From: a virus
Reading direction: 5' to 3' (one strand)
Length of the DNA stretch: 64,000 nt
Virus record (IMG/VR): IMGVR_UViG_3300045806_000179
Location: 1-64,000 of that record
Shown: in pieces, positions 7,126 through 15,559 of the stretch
How the letters are laid out: every line of letters begins with the position of its first letter
Numbering within the stretch: the stretch's first letter is position 1
Position numbers and translations under genes: made by a program
Notes under the pieces: generated by a model
Seen by the model: the letters and a program-made list of their open reading frames with translations, nothing else
Databases searched by the model: none
Told to the model about the DNA's origin: nothing

Positions 7126-9945
7126 ATGACTGATCTTAGTATGTTCATTCCACTGACGAAGGTGGACGAGGAGAAGCGCCTCGTCTACGGCATCGCCACG
7201 GCGGAGACTCCCGATCGTGCTGGCGAGATCTGCGACTATGCGTCGACAGTTCCTCACTACAAGGCATGGTCCGGTGAGTTCGAGAAGATCACTGACGGAA
7301 AGAGTATGGGCAACATTCGTGCGATGCACGGAAAGGTTGCCGTCGGTAAGGCTGTCAGTATCGACTACGACGACGAGAATAAGCGCATCATGCTCTGCGC
7401 CAAGATCATCGACGACAACGAGTGGCAGAAGGTCGTCAATGGTGTGTACACTGGCTTCTCTCAGGGCGGCTCGTACGTCAAGCGCTGGGAGGATCCCACT
7501 GACTCGACGAAGAAGCGATATACTGCAAAGCCGACGGAGATCTCTCTCGTCGATATGCCGTGCCTACCGACCGCGACCTTTGAGTATATCAAGGCTCACG
7601 GTGAGACGGAGATGCGAAAGTTCCAGGAAGTCGACGACATCACGGAAGACCAGGTTGATCTCATTGATGCTACCGAGATGTTCTCCGTACTCAAGACCGG
7701 AGTTCCGGACCACTGGATCGATTTTGTCGACGACGCTGCTGACGCTCTGACCAAGTACAGCGACAAGCAGCAGCGTGACGGAAATGGTCGCTGGGCTGCA
7801 ATCGGTTCTGCAGTTGTCGCTGCGGCTGGCGGTGCCGCCGGTGGTGCCCTCACTGGAGGCATGATTGGTGGTGTCCACGGAGCACTTGCTGGTGCTGTAG
7901 TCGGTGCGGTGACTCAGGCCCATCGGAGCGTCACTCAGGATCCCTCCTCGAGAACTGCGAGAGCATCAAGCTTTCTTGGTGGTGCTATTGTTGGTATTCC
8001 GGCAGGTGTCATTGGGGGGGCAGCCGGTGCTCTGACAACAGGTGCCGGTAAGGCAGTTGCCGCCTTCGCTAAACCACACATGGATGCGGCTACTGCAGCA
8101 GGTAAGCAAGCAAGAGCTGCTACCGTAAACGAGATCAATACTGCCGACGCTGCGTTCCACAGTACACCGGAAGCTCAGCGTAAGGCTGCCGAGGATCTCT
8201 TCCAGAACTGGTACTCGTCTCGCTACAAGAAGATGGATGGAGTCGATCTTGATCTCCGCAAGTCGGTATGGGACGAACTTGGTTCTATCCACACCTGTAC
8301 CAAGTTCGTCTTCGTAACTGCGGATATGGTCAAGTCTCTCGACCCGACCCTCACGGACGACAATGCTGTCGATCTTGTTCTGGACGAGCTGGAGAAGTAC
8401 AGTGACAGCGAGTCTCGCGACAGCAAGGGCGAGTGGACCTCCGGATCGGGAATCGTCGGTCGAACTGTTCGCGGTGCTATAGCTGGTGCGACCTCCAGTG
8501 CTATCGGTGCAATTCCAGGAGCTGCTCTCGCCACGATAGCTGGAGGACCAGCTGCTGGTGCTGCGTTCGCGCTGAAGGAGGTCGCAACTGGGGCAATTGT
8601 CGGTGGTGCTACTGGAACTGTGTCCAGCAGTAAGAACGTCGAGAGTAATGCAAAGACAGCCGTTCAAGCTGTCGGGATGGCACAGAGTGCTGTGTCTGGC
8701 TATAGGGCAGTTCGCTCGTTTGTCGGTGATCCAGCGTCTCGAGCGAAGACTATTCAGTCTGTTCGAGACGCTATCAGTGCAGTTCCAAAGACTATTCGCG
8801 CAGCCCAATCTGTTGGCAGGGCCGCAGTGTCCGTACTTACTGCGGCGGACTCTGCTGTCGGTCGTGCATCCCAGGGAATTGTGGACGGCATAGCGAGTGT
8901 CGCAAGCAAGACCACTCGATACGGAAAGATTGACCAGGTTGCTGGTCATCTGATTGAGCTCGAGAAGATGGGGGTCAACATCGCGGAGATCGTGTCTGCA
9001 ATTCAAGAGGAAGATTCAATGTCGGATATCACCAATCAGCAGATCTGTGATCAGGCTGAGAAGATGGCCAAGGATGCCGCAGATGGCTCCGTCTGGTCCT
9101 CCCACATCACTGCAGCTCGAGAGGCTCTCGAGAAGGCCGCGCCGGACGCTACCCTCACCCCTCCCCTCGAGGTGATCCGTCCAGTTTTTGAGAAGGTTGA
9201 CGCTCCTGTCGTCAGTCCTCTCGAGGCTGCTCTGGCCAAGGTCGACGCGATCGTCAATCCGGTGGTCCTCACTGACGCTCAGCTGGCTCGAGTCGAGCTG
9301 AAGAAGTATATGGGCGAGGAAGTCTACGACGCGCAGTCGGCGATGAGCGCTCTGTCGGCCATCATGAGCATCTATCGCGGAGAGGTTGGAGAGAAGGAGA
9401 TCAATGACGGTCAGTGCGCGGATCTCGAGACTGCCATCGACAAGATCAAGTCGTTCATCGCCTCCGAGATCATGGAGGACAATTCTCCAGACATGATGCA
9501 GATGTCAGCTCGGATGGGGGATCTTGCCAAGAGTGGTGCCCGAAACAGTGCGTCTGATAAGACGCATCTGAATGCCATCCACGATCACTGTGTCAGCCTC
9601 GGCTGTGACTGTGGAGCAGAGAAGACCGTGGTCACTGACGATCTGGCCAAGGCTCTCAAGTACGATGCTCTCGTGGAGTCGATGGAGAAGATGGTCCCGC
9701 GTGTCGAGGCCATGGGAGAGCTGCTGAAGTCCCAGTCGGAGGAGCTCGCTGCTCTGAAGGCTCAGCCAGTTCCTCCCCCGGTCCTCCGGGTCATGAACAA
9801 GGGCGGTGACGTGGTCTTTGCGAAGGATGAGGCCCCTGTCACCGAGATCAACGATGCCTTCAAGAAGCTCACTCCCGAGCAGCAGGCTGACATCATGATC
9901 AAGATTGCTCAGCAGAATCCCCTGTCCGTGATCAATCGCGGCTGA
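7126..9945 (+). CDS. Prohead protease fused to glycine-zipper modules and a scaffold domain
   Basis: Start chosen at the ATG preceded by AGGAGAG; upstream in-frame Met codons lack one. Residues 1-170 resemble XkdF-type prohead proteases (GIATAETPDRAGEICDY, then VYTGFSQGGSYVKRW and ISLVDMPCLP, where His and Ser catalytic residues are expected). Two inserted hydrophobic, Gly/Ala-rich segments follow, each introduced by an RD..G.W motif (RDGNGRWAAIGSAV near residue 215; RDSKGEWTSGSG near 428). The final 300 residues are acidic and helical, like a capsid scaffold, ending in a coiled coil. The protease would mature the prohead and remove the scaffold. A good internal start at 9019 may yield the scaffold alone. 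Confidence 0.75.
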   Translation: MTDLSMFIPLTKVDEEKRLVYGIATAETPDRAGEICDYASTVPHYKAWSGEFEKITDGKSMGNIRAMHGKVAVGKAVSIDYDDENKRIMLCAKIIDDNEWQKVVNGVYTGFSQGGSYVKRWEDPTDSTKKRYTAKPTEISLVDMPCLPTATFEYIKAHGETEMRKFQEVDDITEDQVDLIDATEMFSVLKTGVPDHWIDFVDDAADALTKYSDKQQRDGNGRWAAIGSAVVAAAGGAAGGALTGGMIGGVHGALAGAVVGAVTQAHRSVTQDPSSRTARASSFLGGAIVGIPAGVIGGAAGALTTGAGKAVAAFAKPHMDAATAAGKQARAATVNEINTADAAFHSTPEAQRKAAEDLFQNWYSSRYKKMDGVDLDLRKSVWDELGSIHTCTKFVFVTADMVKSLDPTLTDDNAVDLVLDELEKYSDSESRDSKGEWTSGSGIVGRTVRGAIAGATSSAIGAIPGAALATIAGGPAAGAAFALKEVATGAIVGGATGTVSSSKNVESNAKTAVQAVGMAQSAVSGYRAVRSFVGDPASRAKTIQSVRDAISAVPKTIRAAQSVGRAAVSVLTAADSAVGRASQGIVDGIASVASKTTRYGKIDQVAGHLIELEKMGVNIAEIVSAIQEEDSMSDITNQQICDQAEKMAKDAADGSVWSSHITAAREALEKAAPDATLTPPLEVIRPVFEKVDAPVVSPLEAALAKVDAIVNPVVLTDAQLARVELKKYMGEEVYDAQSAMSALSAIMSIYRGEVGEKEINDGQCADLETAIDKIKSFIASEIMEDNSPDMMQMSARMGDLAKSGARNSASDKTHLNAIHDHCVSLGCDCGAEKTVVTDDLAKALKYDALVESMEKMVPRVEAMGELLKSQSEELAALKAQPVPPPVLRVMNKGGDVVFAKDEAPVTEINDAFKKLTPEQQADIMIKIAQQNPLSVINRG
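9019..9945 (+). CDS. Possible nested scaffold protein (in-frame internal start)
   Basis: ATG 9019 is preceded by AGAGGAAG at five-base spacing and would give a 308-residue, acidic, helical protein identical to the end of the protease gene. Lambda C/Nu3 and related phages produce scaffold in this nested way. The sequence supports the start site only; no separate product is demonstrated. Confidence 0.4.
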   Translation: MSDITNQQICDQAEKMAKDAADGSVWSSHITAAREALEKAAPDATLTPPLEVIRPVFEKVDAPVVSPLEAALAKVDAIVNPVVLTDAQLARVELKKYMGEEVYDAQSAMSALSAIMSIYRGEVGEKEINDGQCADLETAIDKIKSFIASEIMEDNSPDMMQMSARMGDLAKSGARNSASDKTHLNAIHDHCVSLGCDCGAEKTVVTDDLAKALKYDALVESMEKMVPRVEAMGELLKSQSEELAALKAQPVPPPVLRVMNKGGDVVFAKDEAPVTEINDAFKKLTPEQQADIMIKIAQQNPLSVINRG

Positions 9946-9989
9946 TTACCGTTACCGCAACTAGTCATCTCATACCAAGAGAGTACAAC

Positions 9990-11495
9990 ATGTCCAACAA
10001 TATGCAGGCAGTTCTCGAGGCCATTGCGAAGTCGCAGTCGACCCCGATCGATGATCCCGTTCTCAAGAACCTCGGTCTCGCGAAGAGCACGTTCTCGCAG
10101 CCTGGCGGCGCAACGACCGGCCTCAACTACTATGACCTCGAGCTTGGCGCCAAGTTCCTCGTTCCCGTTCTGACCCCTCTGCGCAACGAGATCCCGCGCG
10201 TCTCGGGCAAGGGCGGTATCCAGGCAAACTGGCGCGCGATTACCGGCATCAACACGACCGGTCTTCGCATCGGCGTTTCCGGTGGCAATCGCTCGGCTGT
10301 CATGGCTGTCTCGACGCAGGACTACACTGCGTCCTACAAGGGTATCGGCCTTGAGCAGAACGTCGACTTCGAGGCGCAGTATTCTGCGAACGGATTCGAC
10401 GATGTCCGCTCGCAGGCTGGTCTTCGCGGTCTGCAGGCTACGATGATCGGTGAAGAGGCTCTCATCCTCGGCGGCAACTCGACCCTGGCACTCGGTACCA
10501 CCGGCACTCCGACGCTGACTGCCTCGACCTCTGGCGGCTCGCTGGCGACCCAGACGCTCTCGGTCATTGCCGTGGCTCTGTCTCTCGACGGCTTCATCAA
10601 CGGCTCGGTTCTCGGCGGCATTCAGGCCTCCATCACTCGCACCAATGCCGACTCCTCGTCCGACACCTTCGGTGGCGGCGCTGGTCAGAAGTCCGCGAAT
10701 GCGACTGTCTCGGTCACCGGCGCCACTGGCTCAGTCACTGCGTCGACCACTGTCAAGACTGGCGCCTTCGGCTATGCCTGGTTCTGGGGTCCGGCTGGCT
10801 CCGAGATTCTCGGCGCCATCACGAACATCAACTCGGTGTCCATCACGGCCCTCGCCACCGGCTCGCAGACTGCGGCATCGCTGCCGTCGGCTGACTGGTC
10901 GCAGAACAACCTCGTGTTCGACGGTCTCCTGACCATCGCCATGAAGGGTCTCGGCTCCTACGTCGCGACGCAGCCCACTGGCTCTGCTGGCGTCGGCACT
11001 CCGCTGACCTCGGACGGTGCCGGCGGCATCGTCGAGATCGACGCTGCCCTGAAGTACTTCTGGGACGTCTATCGCCTGTCACCCCAGCGCATCTGGGTCA
11101 ACTCGCAGGAGGCCCTGAACATCTCGCGCAAGATCCTTGCTGGTAACAGTAACGCGGCTCAGCGCTTCGTGTTCAATACGACCCAGGATGCCATTGGTGG
11201 TGGTATCATGGTTCGCACCTACCTCAACCGCTTCTCCATGGGCGGTGGCAGCACGCTGGACATCATGATTCATCCGAACATGCCTGCCGGCACGATCCTG
11301 TTCGACACGACCTCGCTGCCCTATCCGATCTCCGGTGTTGGCAACGTTCGCCAGATCCGGACTCGTCAGGAGTACTACCAGATCGAGTGGCCGCTTCGTA
11401 CTCGCAAATATGAGTATGGTGTCTACGCGGACGAGGTGCTCCAGCACTACTTCCCGCCAGCTCTCGGCGTGATCACGAATATCGGCAACGGCTGA
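9990..11495 (+). CDS. Major capsid protein (HK97 fold)
   Basis: 501 residues, directly after the protease/scaffold gene. The N-terminal part (NYYDLELGAKFLVPVLTPLRNEIPR) and central GLEQNVDFEAQY segment are typical of this capsid group. A Gly/Ser/Thr-rich domain of about 120 residues (about 165-290) looks like a surface insertion. The C-terminal part (YRLSPQRIWVNSQEALNISRK ... QYEIEWP-like) belongs to the P and A domains. Codon use is biased toward C-ending codons more than in neighbours, as expected for the most highly expressed gene. About 415 copies would be expected in a T=7 head, but the actual T number is not visible here. Confidence 0.85.
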   Translation: MSNNMQAVLEAIAKSQSTPIDDPVLKNLGLAKSTFSQPGGATTGLNYYDLELGAKFLVPVLTPLRNEIPRVSGKGGIQANWRAITGINTTGLRIGVSGGNRSAVMAVSTQDYTASYKGIGLEQNVDFEAQYSANGFDDVRSQAGLRGLQATMIGEEALILGGNSTLALGTTGTPTLTASTSGGSLATQTLSVIAVALSLDGFINGSVLGGIQASITRTNADSSSDTFGGGAGQKSANATVSVTGATGSVTASTTVKTGAFGYAWFWGPAGSEILGAITNINSVSITALATGSQTAASLPSADWSQNNLVFDGLLTIAMKGLGSYVATQPTGSAGVGTPLTSDGAGGIVEIDAALKYFWDVYRLSPQRIWVNSQEALNISRKILAGNSNAAQRFVFNTTQDAIGGGIMVRTYLNRFSMGGGSTLDIMIHPNMPAGTILFDTTSLPYPISGVGNVRQIRTRQEYYQIEWPLRTRKYEYGVYADEVLQHYFPPALGVITNIGNG

Positions 11496-11539
11496 TACAG
11501 ATGTTGCGCTGGGGCTAGGCTCCTCGGCTTCATCGCGAC

Positions 11540-11573
11540 CGGAGGCAGCGCCATAGTGGTGCTGTCTCCGTTA
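11540..11573 (+). terminator. Hairpin after the major capsid gene
   Basis: CGGAG.CAGC pairs with GCTG.CTCCG around an ATAGTG loop, followed by only a short TTAAT. It could be a weak terminator or an RNA-stabilising hairpin that raises capsid mRNA relative to downstream genes. Confidence 0.4.
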
Positions 11574-11599
11574 ATCAGACATCAGCATGGGAGCTGAGA

Positions 11600-12058
11600 A
11601 TGGCACAGGTTATCATGAATGCCCCGACGGGTTGCTCGGGTATGTCCATCGAGGGATTCGAGATCGACGTCAATGATGGTGTCGCCACTGTCGACGAGCA
11701 GTATATCGGTCTTCTGGTGTCGCATGGATTCACGACTCAGGATGCTCCGGTCATCGGGACGCGCTCCGGTAATATTCAGTTCGTCACTGCTGCTGCTCGC
11801 TCGGTGATCGAGAACCTCGACGACGCGACGCTCGGCGCCTTCGTCGCTCTGTCCGACGACGACCGCGCCTCGTTCTGGAGTCAGTTCCAGAGTGTGATCC
11901 AGCGCGCACAGACTCCTGCTGTGCCGGCGACTGCTGCTCCGGCGACTGCTGCTCCGGCGACTGCTGCTCCGGCGACTGCTGCTCCGGCGACTGCTGCTCC
12001 GGCGACTGCTGCTCCGGCGACTGCTGCTCCGGCGACTGCTGCTCCGGCGACGAAGTAA
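11600..12058 (+). CDS. Small head-associated protein with a tandem PATAA tail
   Basis: 152 residues. The first 100 residues form a compact domain (ITIDVNDG-like beta region, then a helix LDDATLGAFVALSDDDRASFW). The C-terminus is eight perfect copies of the pentapeptide PATAA, ending PATK. Position between capsid and head-tail connector suggests a head decoration or head-completion role, with the Pro/Ala tail acting as an extended linker. No family was recognised. Copy-number change of the repeat is likely between relatives. Confidence 0.6.
   Translation: MAQVIMNAPTGCSGMSIEGFEIDVNDGVATVDEQYIGLLVSHGFTTQDAPVIGTRSGNIQFVTAAARSVIENLDDATLGAFVALSDDDRASFWSQFQSVIQRAQTPAVPATAAPATAAPATAAPATAAPATAAPATAAPATAAPATAAPATK
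11924..12043 (+). repeat. Eight perfect 15-bp tandem repeats (CCGGCGACTGCTGCT)
   Basis: The unit CCGGCGACTGCTGCT occurs eight times without a mismatch, followed by a partial ninth. It encodes PATAA and keeps frame. Perfect identity points to recent slippage or unequal recombination. Confidence 0.95.
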
Positions 12059-12070
12059 GGAACACAGAAG

Positions 12071-12886
12071 ATGGCACAGTTCGATCTTGTCTCACTCGCT
12101 GAAGTCAAGACCTGGCTTGGCATCACTAACACGGACGCCACGCGAGATGCTCTTCTGTCTAGACTTATCACGCAGATCAGCCGTGCCATCTTCAACAACA
12201 TAAATCGCAACGGTCTTCTTCCACAGACTGTGACGGAGGTGTATGATGGCAGTGGTCAGAGCAGGCTCCAGCTCAGAAACTGGCCAGCACTCTCTGTGTC
12301 CTCTGTCACGGTCGACACCGCCACCTACGCAGTCTCGACAAGTGTCTCGACGCCTGGCTTCTTTCTGGAGTCCCCGGACACCGAGCCTCCTGGAAACATG
12401 CAGCTTCTTCATCTTCGGTATGGTGGGTTCACCAAGGGGTGGCAGAACGTCTATGTGACGTACACGATCGGGTACATGGTGTCCGGGGAAGTACAGTCCA
12501 TCCCGTCCTCTGGACCATATCAGATCACTGCTACTGCTCCGTACGGAAACTGGGGATCTGACTACAGCGTCTCGTTCACTGGTGGCGCAGTTCTCACTGC
12601 TGTGACCGGAGTTCCGTCCACTGGCCAGTACTCTGTATCCGCTGGTGTCTACACGTTCTCCGCAGCCGACGCTGGAAAGTCCGTCACGCTGTCGTACGGA
12701 TACATTCCGGCGGATCTAACACAGTGCGCTCTCGAGTGGATTGCGTATCGATACTCTCAGAGAGATCGCATTGGACAGACCTCAAAGAGTATTGGTGGTC
12801 AGGAGACCGTGGCGTACACCAATGAGGCTGTACCAGCGTTCGTAGTCGAGAGTCTGCAGAACTTCAGAAGGATCGTCCCATGCTAG
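12071..12886 (+). CDS. Head-tail connector (gp6-like) with an Ig-like insertion
   Basis: 271 residues. The N-terminus (LVSLAEVKTWLGITNTDATRDALLSRLITQISRAI) is the typical four-helix start of HK97 gp6/YqbG-type adaptors that form a ring below the portal. The C-terminus (ADLTQCALEWIAYRYSQRDRIG) matches the family end. In between is a long beta-rich insertion (about residues 85-215) with SVSFTGGAVLTAVTGVPSTGQYSVSAGVYTF-type strands, like a small Ig-like domain. The same GVYTFSAADA phrase recurs in the major tail protein. It overlaps the next gene by seven bases. Confidence 0.7.
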   Translation: MAQFDLVSLAEVKTWLGITNTDATRDALLSRLITQISRAIFNNINRNGLLPQTVTEVYDGSGQSRLQLRNWPALSVSSVTVDTATYAVSTSVSTPGFFLESPDTEPPGNMQLLHLRYGGFTKGWQNVYVTYTIGYMVSGEVQSIPSSGPYQITATAPYGNWGSDYSVSFTGGAVLTAVTGVPSTGQYSVSAGVYTFSAADAGKSVTLSYGYIPADLTQCALEWIAYRYSQRDRIGQTSKSIGGQETVAYTNEAVPAFVVESLQNFRRIVPC

Positions 12887-13362
12887 CGATCAGGATCACT
12901 GGATCCGAGGAGGTACAGCGCAGATTCGCGAACATGCCTGCTGGAGTGCGCGCAGCACTTCGCGCGAAGGTATTCGCGCTAACTCTCATGCTCGAGGCCC
13001 ATGTAAAGAACGACAAGCTGTCCGGTCAGGTTCTCAACACCGTGACCGGACGCCTCAAGAGATCCATCCAGTCCAGGGTCACTGAGGACGAGAGTCTGAT
13101 AACTGGCTCTGTCTTCTCCTCTGGTGACGTTCCGTATGCTGCAATTCATGAGTTCGGAGGTAAGACCTCTCCTCATGACATCGTACCAGTTAAGGCAAAG
13201 GCGCTCGCGTTCATGATGAATGGTAAGATGGTGTTCGCGAAGATTGTTCACCATCCTGGGTCAGTCATGCCTGAGCGCAGCTATCTGCGATCATCACTGG
13301 ACGACATGCACGACAGAATTGTCAATGAGCTTACACAGGCAGTGCGAGGCGCAGTTCAATGA
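12880..13362 (+). CDS. HK97 gp10-like tail-completion / head-closure protein
   Basis: 160 residues with family features: an N-terminal VQRRFANMPAGVRAALRAKV helix, TGRLKRSIQSRV, and YAAIHEFGGKTSPHDIVPVKAKAL. These are typical for HK97 gp10/phage-neck proteins that join tail and head. It overlaps both neighbours by a few bases, in the usual connector order. Confidence 0.8.
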   Translation: MLAIRITGSEEVQRRFANMPAGVRAALRAKVFALTLMLEAHVKNDKLSGQVLNTVTGRLKRSIQSRVTEDESLITGSVFSSGDVPYAAIHEFGGKTSPHDIVPVKAKALAFMMNGKMVFAKIVHHPGSVMPERSYLRSSLDDMHDRIVNELTQAVRGAVQ

Positions 13363-13823
13363 CCCTATCAGTCAGTCGCGAGACGGTTCTCTCTGCTCTC
13401 TTCACGAAACTATCCGCCACGTCATTTCTCTCCCCGGTCTCCGGACAAACGACATTCGTCTCGGTATCTAGACGACTAAGACACTGGGCGGATGTTCCTC
13501 GTGATCAGCGTCCCGCCATGTTCATGACCTGCCACGGTGAGTCTACGACGTACAGGTCGGAGAATACTCATCTGTACAATAAGATGAGCGTGAAGGTATT
13601 CGTCTACACTGACAGTGCTGACAAGATGTCAGTTCCTGACACAGACATCAGTGTGATTCTCGATGCATTAGATGTTACTCTGTCTCCTGGACCGGGAGAG
13701 CAGCGAATGACGCTTGGTGGTCTTGTGTCACACTGCAGAGTGGACGGAGAGATTCTTCGAGATCCTGGGGACATGGACGGAGATGGACTCATCATTGTCC
13801 CGATATCAATAACTCTCACATGA
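13359..13823 (+). CDS. Tail terminator-like protein
   Basis: 154 residues. Its position after the gp10-like gene and before the major tail protein, length, and pattern (N-terminal helix, WADVPRDQRPAMFMTCHGE, then KMSVKVFVYTDSADK and C-terminal DGDGLIIVPISI) fit tail-terminator proteins that cap the tail tube (lambda gpU/HK97 gp11 class). Sequence alone does not give a strong family motif. Confidence 0.6.
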   Translation: MTLSVSRETVLSALFTKLSATSFLSPVSGQTTFVSVSRRLRHWADVPRDQRPAMFMTCHGESTTYRSENTHLYNKMSVKVFVYTDSADKMSVPDTDISVILDALDVTLSPGPGEQRMTLGGLVSHCRVDGEILRDPGDMDGDGLIIVPISITLT

Positions 13824-13833
13824 GGAAACTATC

Positions 13834-14151
13834 ATGACTGACTGGACCACCATAGCAGCGCCTACGCCAGATGCGCCGTTAGCGCCAGCGCCGACACCTA
13901 TTTCTGAGCCCTCCAGTCCTTCTCCAGCGCCCGTCACCGTAGCGCCCGCTACCGTACTAGCGGCGGAAATTTCCGTCAGTCCTGTGACCCCTGCAGCGGC
14001 TGCCACTACCACGCCCGAGACGATTGCTCAGATTATTGATCGCCACTTTATGGTCTGTCTCCCTGGGACTCTGGTTTCAGAGACGACAGAGCAGTGGAAT
14101 CTTCTCTATAGGTTCAGGGAGGATCTTAAGAACCTTCTTTCTGGCAGGTAA
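13834..14151 (+). CDS. Small Pro/Ala-rich protein
   Basis: 105 residues: a low-complexity, Pro/Ala/Val-rich first two thirds (TIAAPTPDAPLAPAPTP) followed by a helical C-terminus (IAQIIDRHFMVCLPGTLVSE). Function unknown. It lies between tail terminator and major tail protein. Part of the coding DNA (13940-13970) is a CGCTACCGTACTAGCG palindrome shared with an intergenic island at 29365, so the low-complexity part may derive from that repeat family. Confidence 0.5.
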   Translation: MTDWTTIAAPTPDAPLAPAPTPISEPSSPSPAPVTVAPATVLAAEISVSPVTPAAAATTTPETIAQIIDRHFMVCLPGTLVSETTEQWNLLYRFREDLKNLLSGR

Positions 14152-14184
14152 CATCCCTCTATACATCATAGGAGAATATGAGAA

Positions 14185-14934
14185 ATGACGACTCCTCTCG
14201 ACGCCTTCGGCCCTGGCGTCATCATTGTTACCAGGACCGACATTGCCAACTCCACTCCGGTCAATATCGGCTATGCCCAGGAGTTCTCTCCAGAGTTCTC
14301 AGGCAATATCAAGGAGCTCTTCGGACAGAACCAGTTTCCGATTGATGCCGCTCGTGGCACGGTCAAGGTGACCGGAAAGATCAAGGCTGCTGTTCTCTCT
14401 GGTCTTGCCTGGAACACTGCGTTCTTCGGCAGCTCCTTCGTCACTGGTGGTATCAAGTGGAATCCGCTGGAGGCTGCTTCGGTTCCGGCGGTGTCCACCT
14501 ACACCGTTACTGTCATCAATGCTGCCACTTTCGATGCTGATCTCGGCGTCGTCTATGCTCTGACCAATCTTCCTTTCGTGAAGGTTGCCTCTGCTCCGGC
14601 CGCAGGTCAGTACTCCGTCTCAGGTGTCGGCGTGTACACCTTCGCTGCTGCTGACGCTTCTGCTGCTGTGCTCATCAACTATACGAGCACCGTTACGACT
14701 GGTCAGACCCTCACTATCGCCAACTCGCTTCTTGGCTCCTCCCCGAGCTTCCAGCTGGACTACTACACGTCTCGCAGCAACAAGGCGTTCGTTGCTCGGT
14801 ACTACCAGTGTCAGTCGGCGAAGATCTCCTTCGCGGCCAAGCTGGAGGACTTCATCATGCCAGAGTTCGAGGTTCACATGTTCGCGAACTCCGCCGGCAA
14901 CCTCGGGAAGCTCTACTTCCCCGAAGTCTCGTAA
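14185..14934 (+). CDS. Major tail protein (tube subunit)
   Basis: 249 residues, with an RBS-like AGGAG a short distance upstream. N-terminal GVIIVTRTDIANSTPVNIGYAQEFS, central Ig-like or beta region, and C-terminal LEDFIMPEFEVHMFANSAGNLGK fit the tube proteins of this phage group. It lies directly before the tail-assembly chaperones. C-ending codons are favoured, as in the capsid gene, consistent with high expression. Confidence 0.75.
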   Translation: MTTPLDAFGPGVIIVTRTDIANSTPVNIGYAQEFSPEFSGNIKELFGQNQFPIDAARGTVKVTGKIKAAVLSGLAWNTAFFGSSFVTGGIKWNPLEAASVPAVSTYTVTVINAATFDADLGVVYALTNLPFVKVASAPAAGQYSVSGVGVYTFAAADASAAVLINYTSTVTTGQTLTIANSLLGSSPSFQLDYYTSRSNKAFVARYYQCQSAKISFAAKLEDFIMPEFEVHMFANSAGNLGKLYFPEVS

Positions 14935-14978
14935 TACCTGTCAGTCTGACTGACCACAACATAGAGGAGTAACTACAC

Positions 14979-15305
14979 ATGCGTCCTGAACCCATCAAGA
15001 TCACACTGTCCGATAAGGACTATACAATTCGTCCGCTCACTCTTGGGCAGATTCGGAAGATCGACGAGCTCATGCTCAGGCTTGAGATGCGGCAGGTCGG
15101 GAAGTCGATCGCAATAATTGCGATTGCGCTCGAGCGGGACTATGCCGCGACTGCTGCAGACATTGAGAATCAGGAGCACTCCATGATGGAGCTTGGCAGT
15201 GCTGTCGCCAGTATCCTGACGGTTGGAGGAATGATCGCAGTCTCCAGTTCGGGGGAGTCTCCGGCGGCTCAGGTGATCACTGGGACCGCGTCTACGGAAA
15301 GCTGA
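14979..15305 (+). CDS. Tail assembly chaperone, short form (gpG-like)
   Basis: 108 residues between the major tail protein and the tape measure, the standard place for the lambda G/T-type chaperones. The N-terminus (RPEPIKITLSDKDYTIRPLTLGQIRKIDELM) is typical. Its stop lies where a second frame, open for over 100 bases upstream, continues into a gpT-like extension. Confidence 0.7.
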   Translation: MRPEPIKITLSDKDYTIRPLTLGQIRKIDELMLRLEMRQVGKSIAIIAIALERDYAATAADIENQEHSMMELGSAVASILTVGGMIAVSSSGESPAAQVITGTASTES

Positions 15306-15559
15306 TGTGCGAGGGTCGATCATTTGAGGAGATCGACTCGATGACACTCTTTGACCTCCAGATGATGAATGTGTACAGGTCCGTGCACCCGAGTCTGGAG
15401 GATCTGGTGTCCATGATCGCGACACAGTTCGGATATACCCCTCCTTCTGTGAAGAAGGAGATCACAGTGGAGTCTCTGTACGATCCTCGTGCAGATATTG
15501 AGGCTGCATTCGCTAACGCGAAGTTCTCCAGTGCGGATGGAATATCAAATGTCTTCTGA
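15254..15559 (+). CDS. Tail assembly chaperone extension (gpT-like) made by -1 frameshift
   Basis: The frame encodes GDHWDRVYGKLMCEGRSFEEIDSMTLFDLQ, which has no good independent start: the ATG at 15305 falls inside a conserved-looking phrase. A slippery run G-GGG-GAG at 15251-15257 would shift ribosomes by -1 to make a fusion of about 190 residues. Such chaperone pairs bind the tape measure during tail assembly. The slippery heptamer is not the most common type, so the exact slip point is an inference. Confidence 0.6.
   Translation, partial: GVSGGSGDHWDRVYGKLMCEGRSFEEIDSMTLFDLQMMNVYRSVHPSLEDLVSMIATQFGYTPPSVKKEITVESLYDPRADIEAAFANAKFSSADGISNVF

Noticed and set aside
7966-9006. Long minus-strand frame of 346 codons opposite the protease/scaffold gene
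   Set aside because: Ser/Arg/Cys-rich low-quality translation opposite a protein with recognisable protease and scaffold parts; no start signals.
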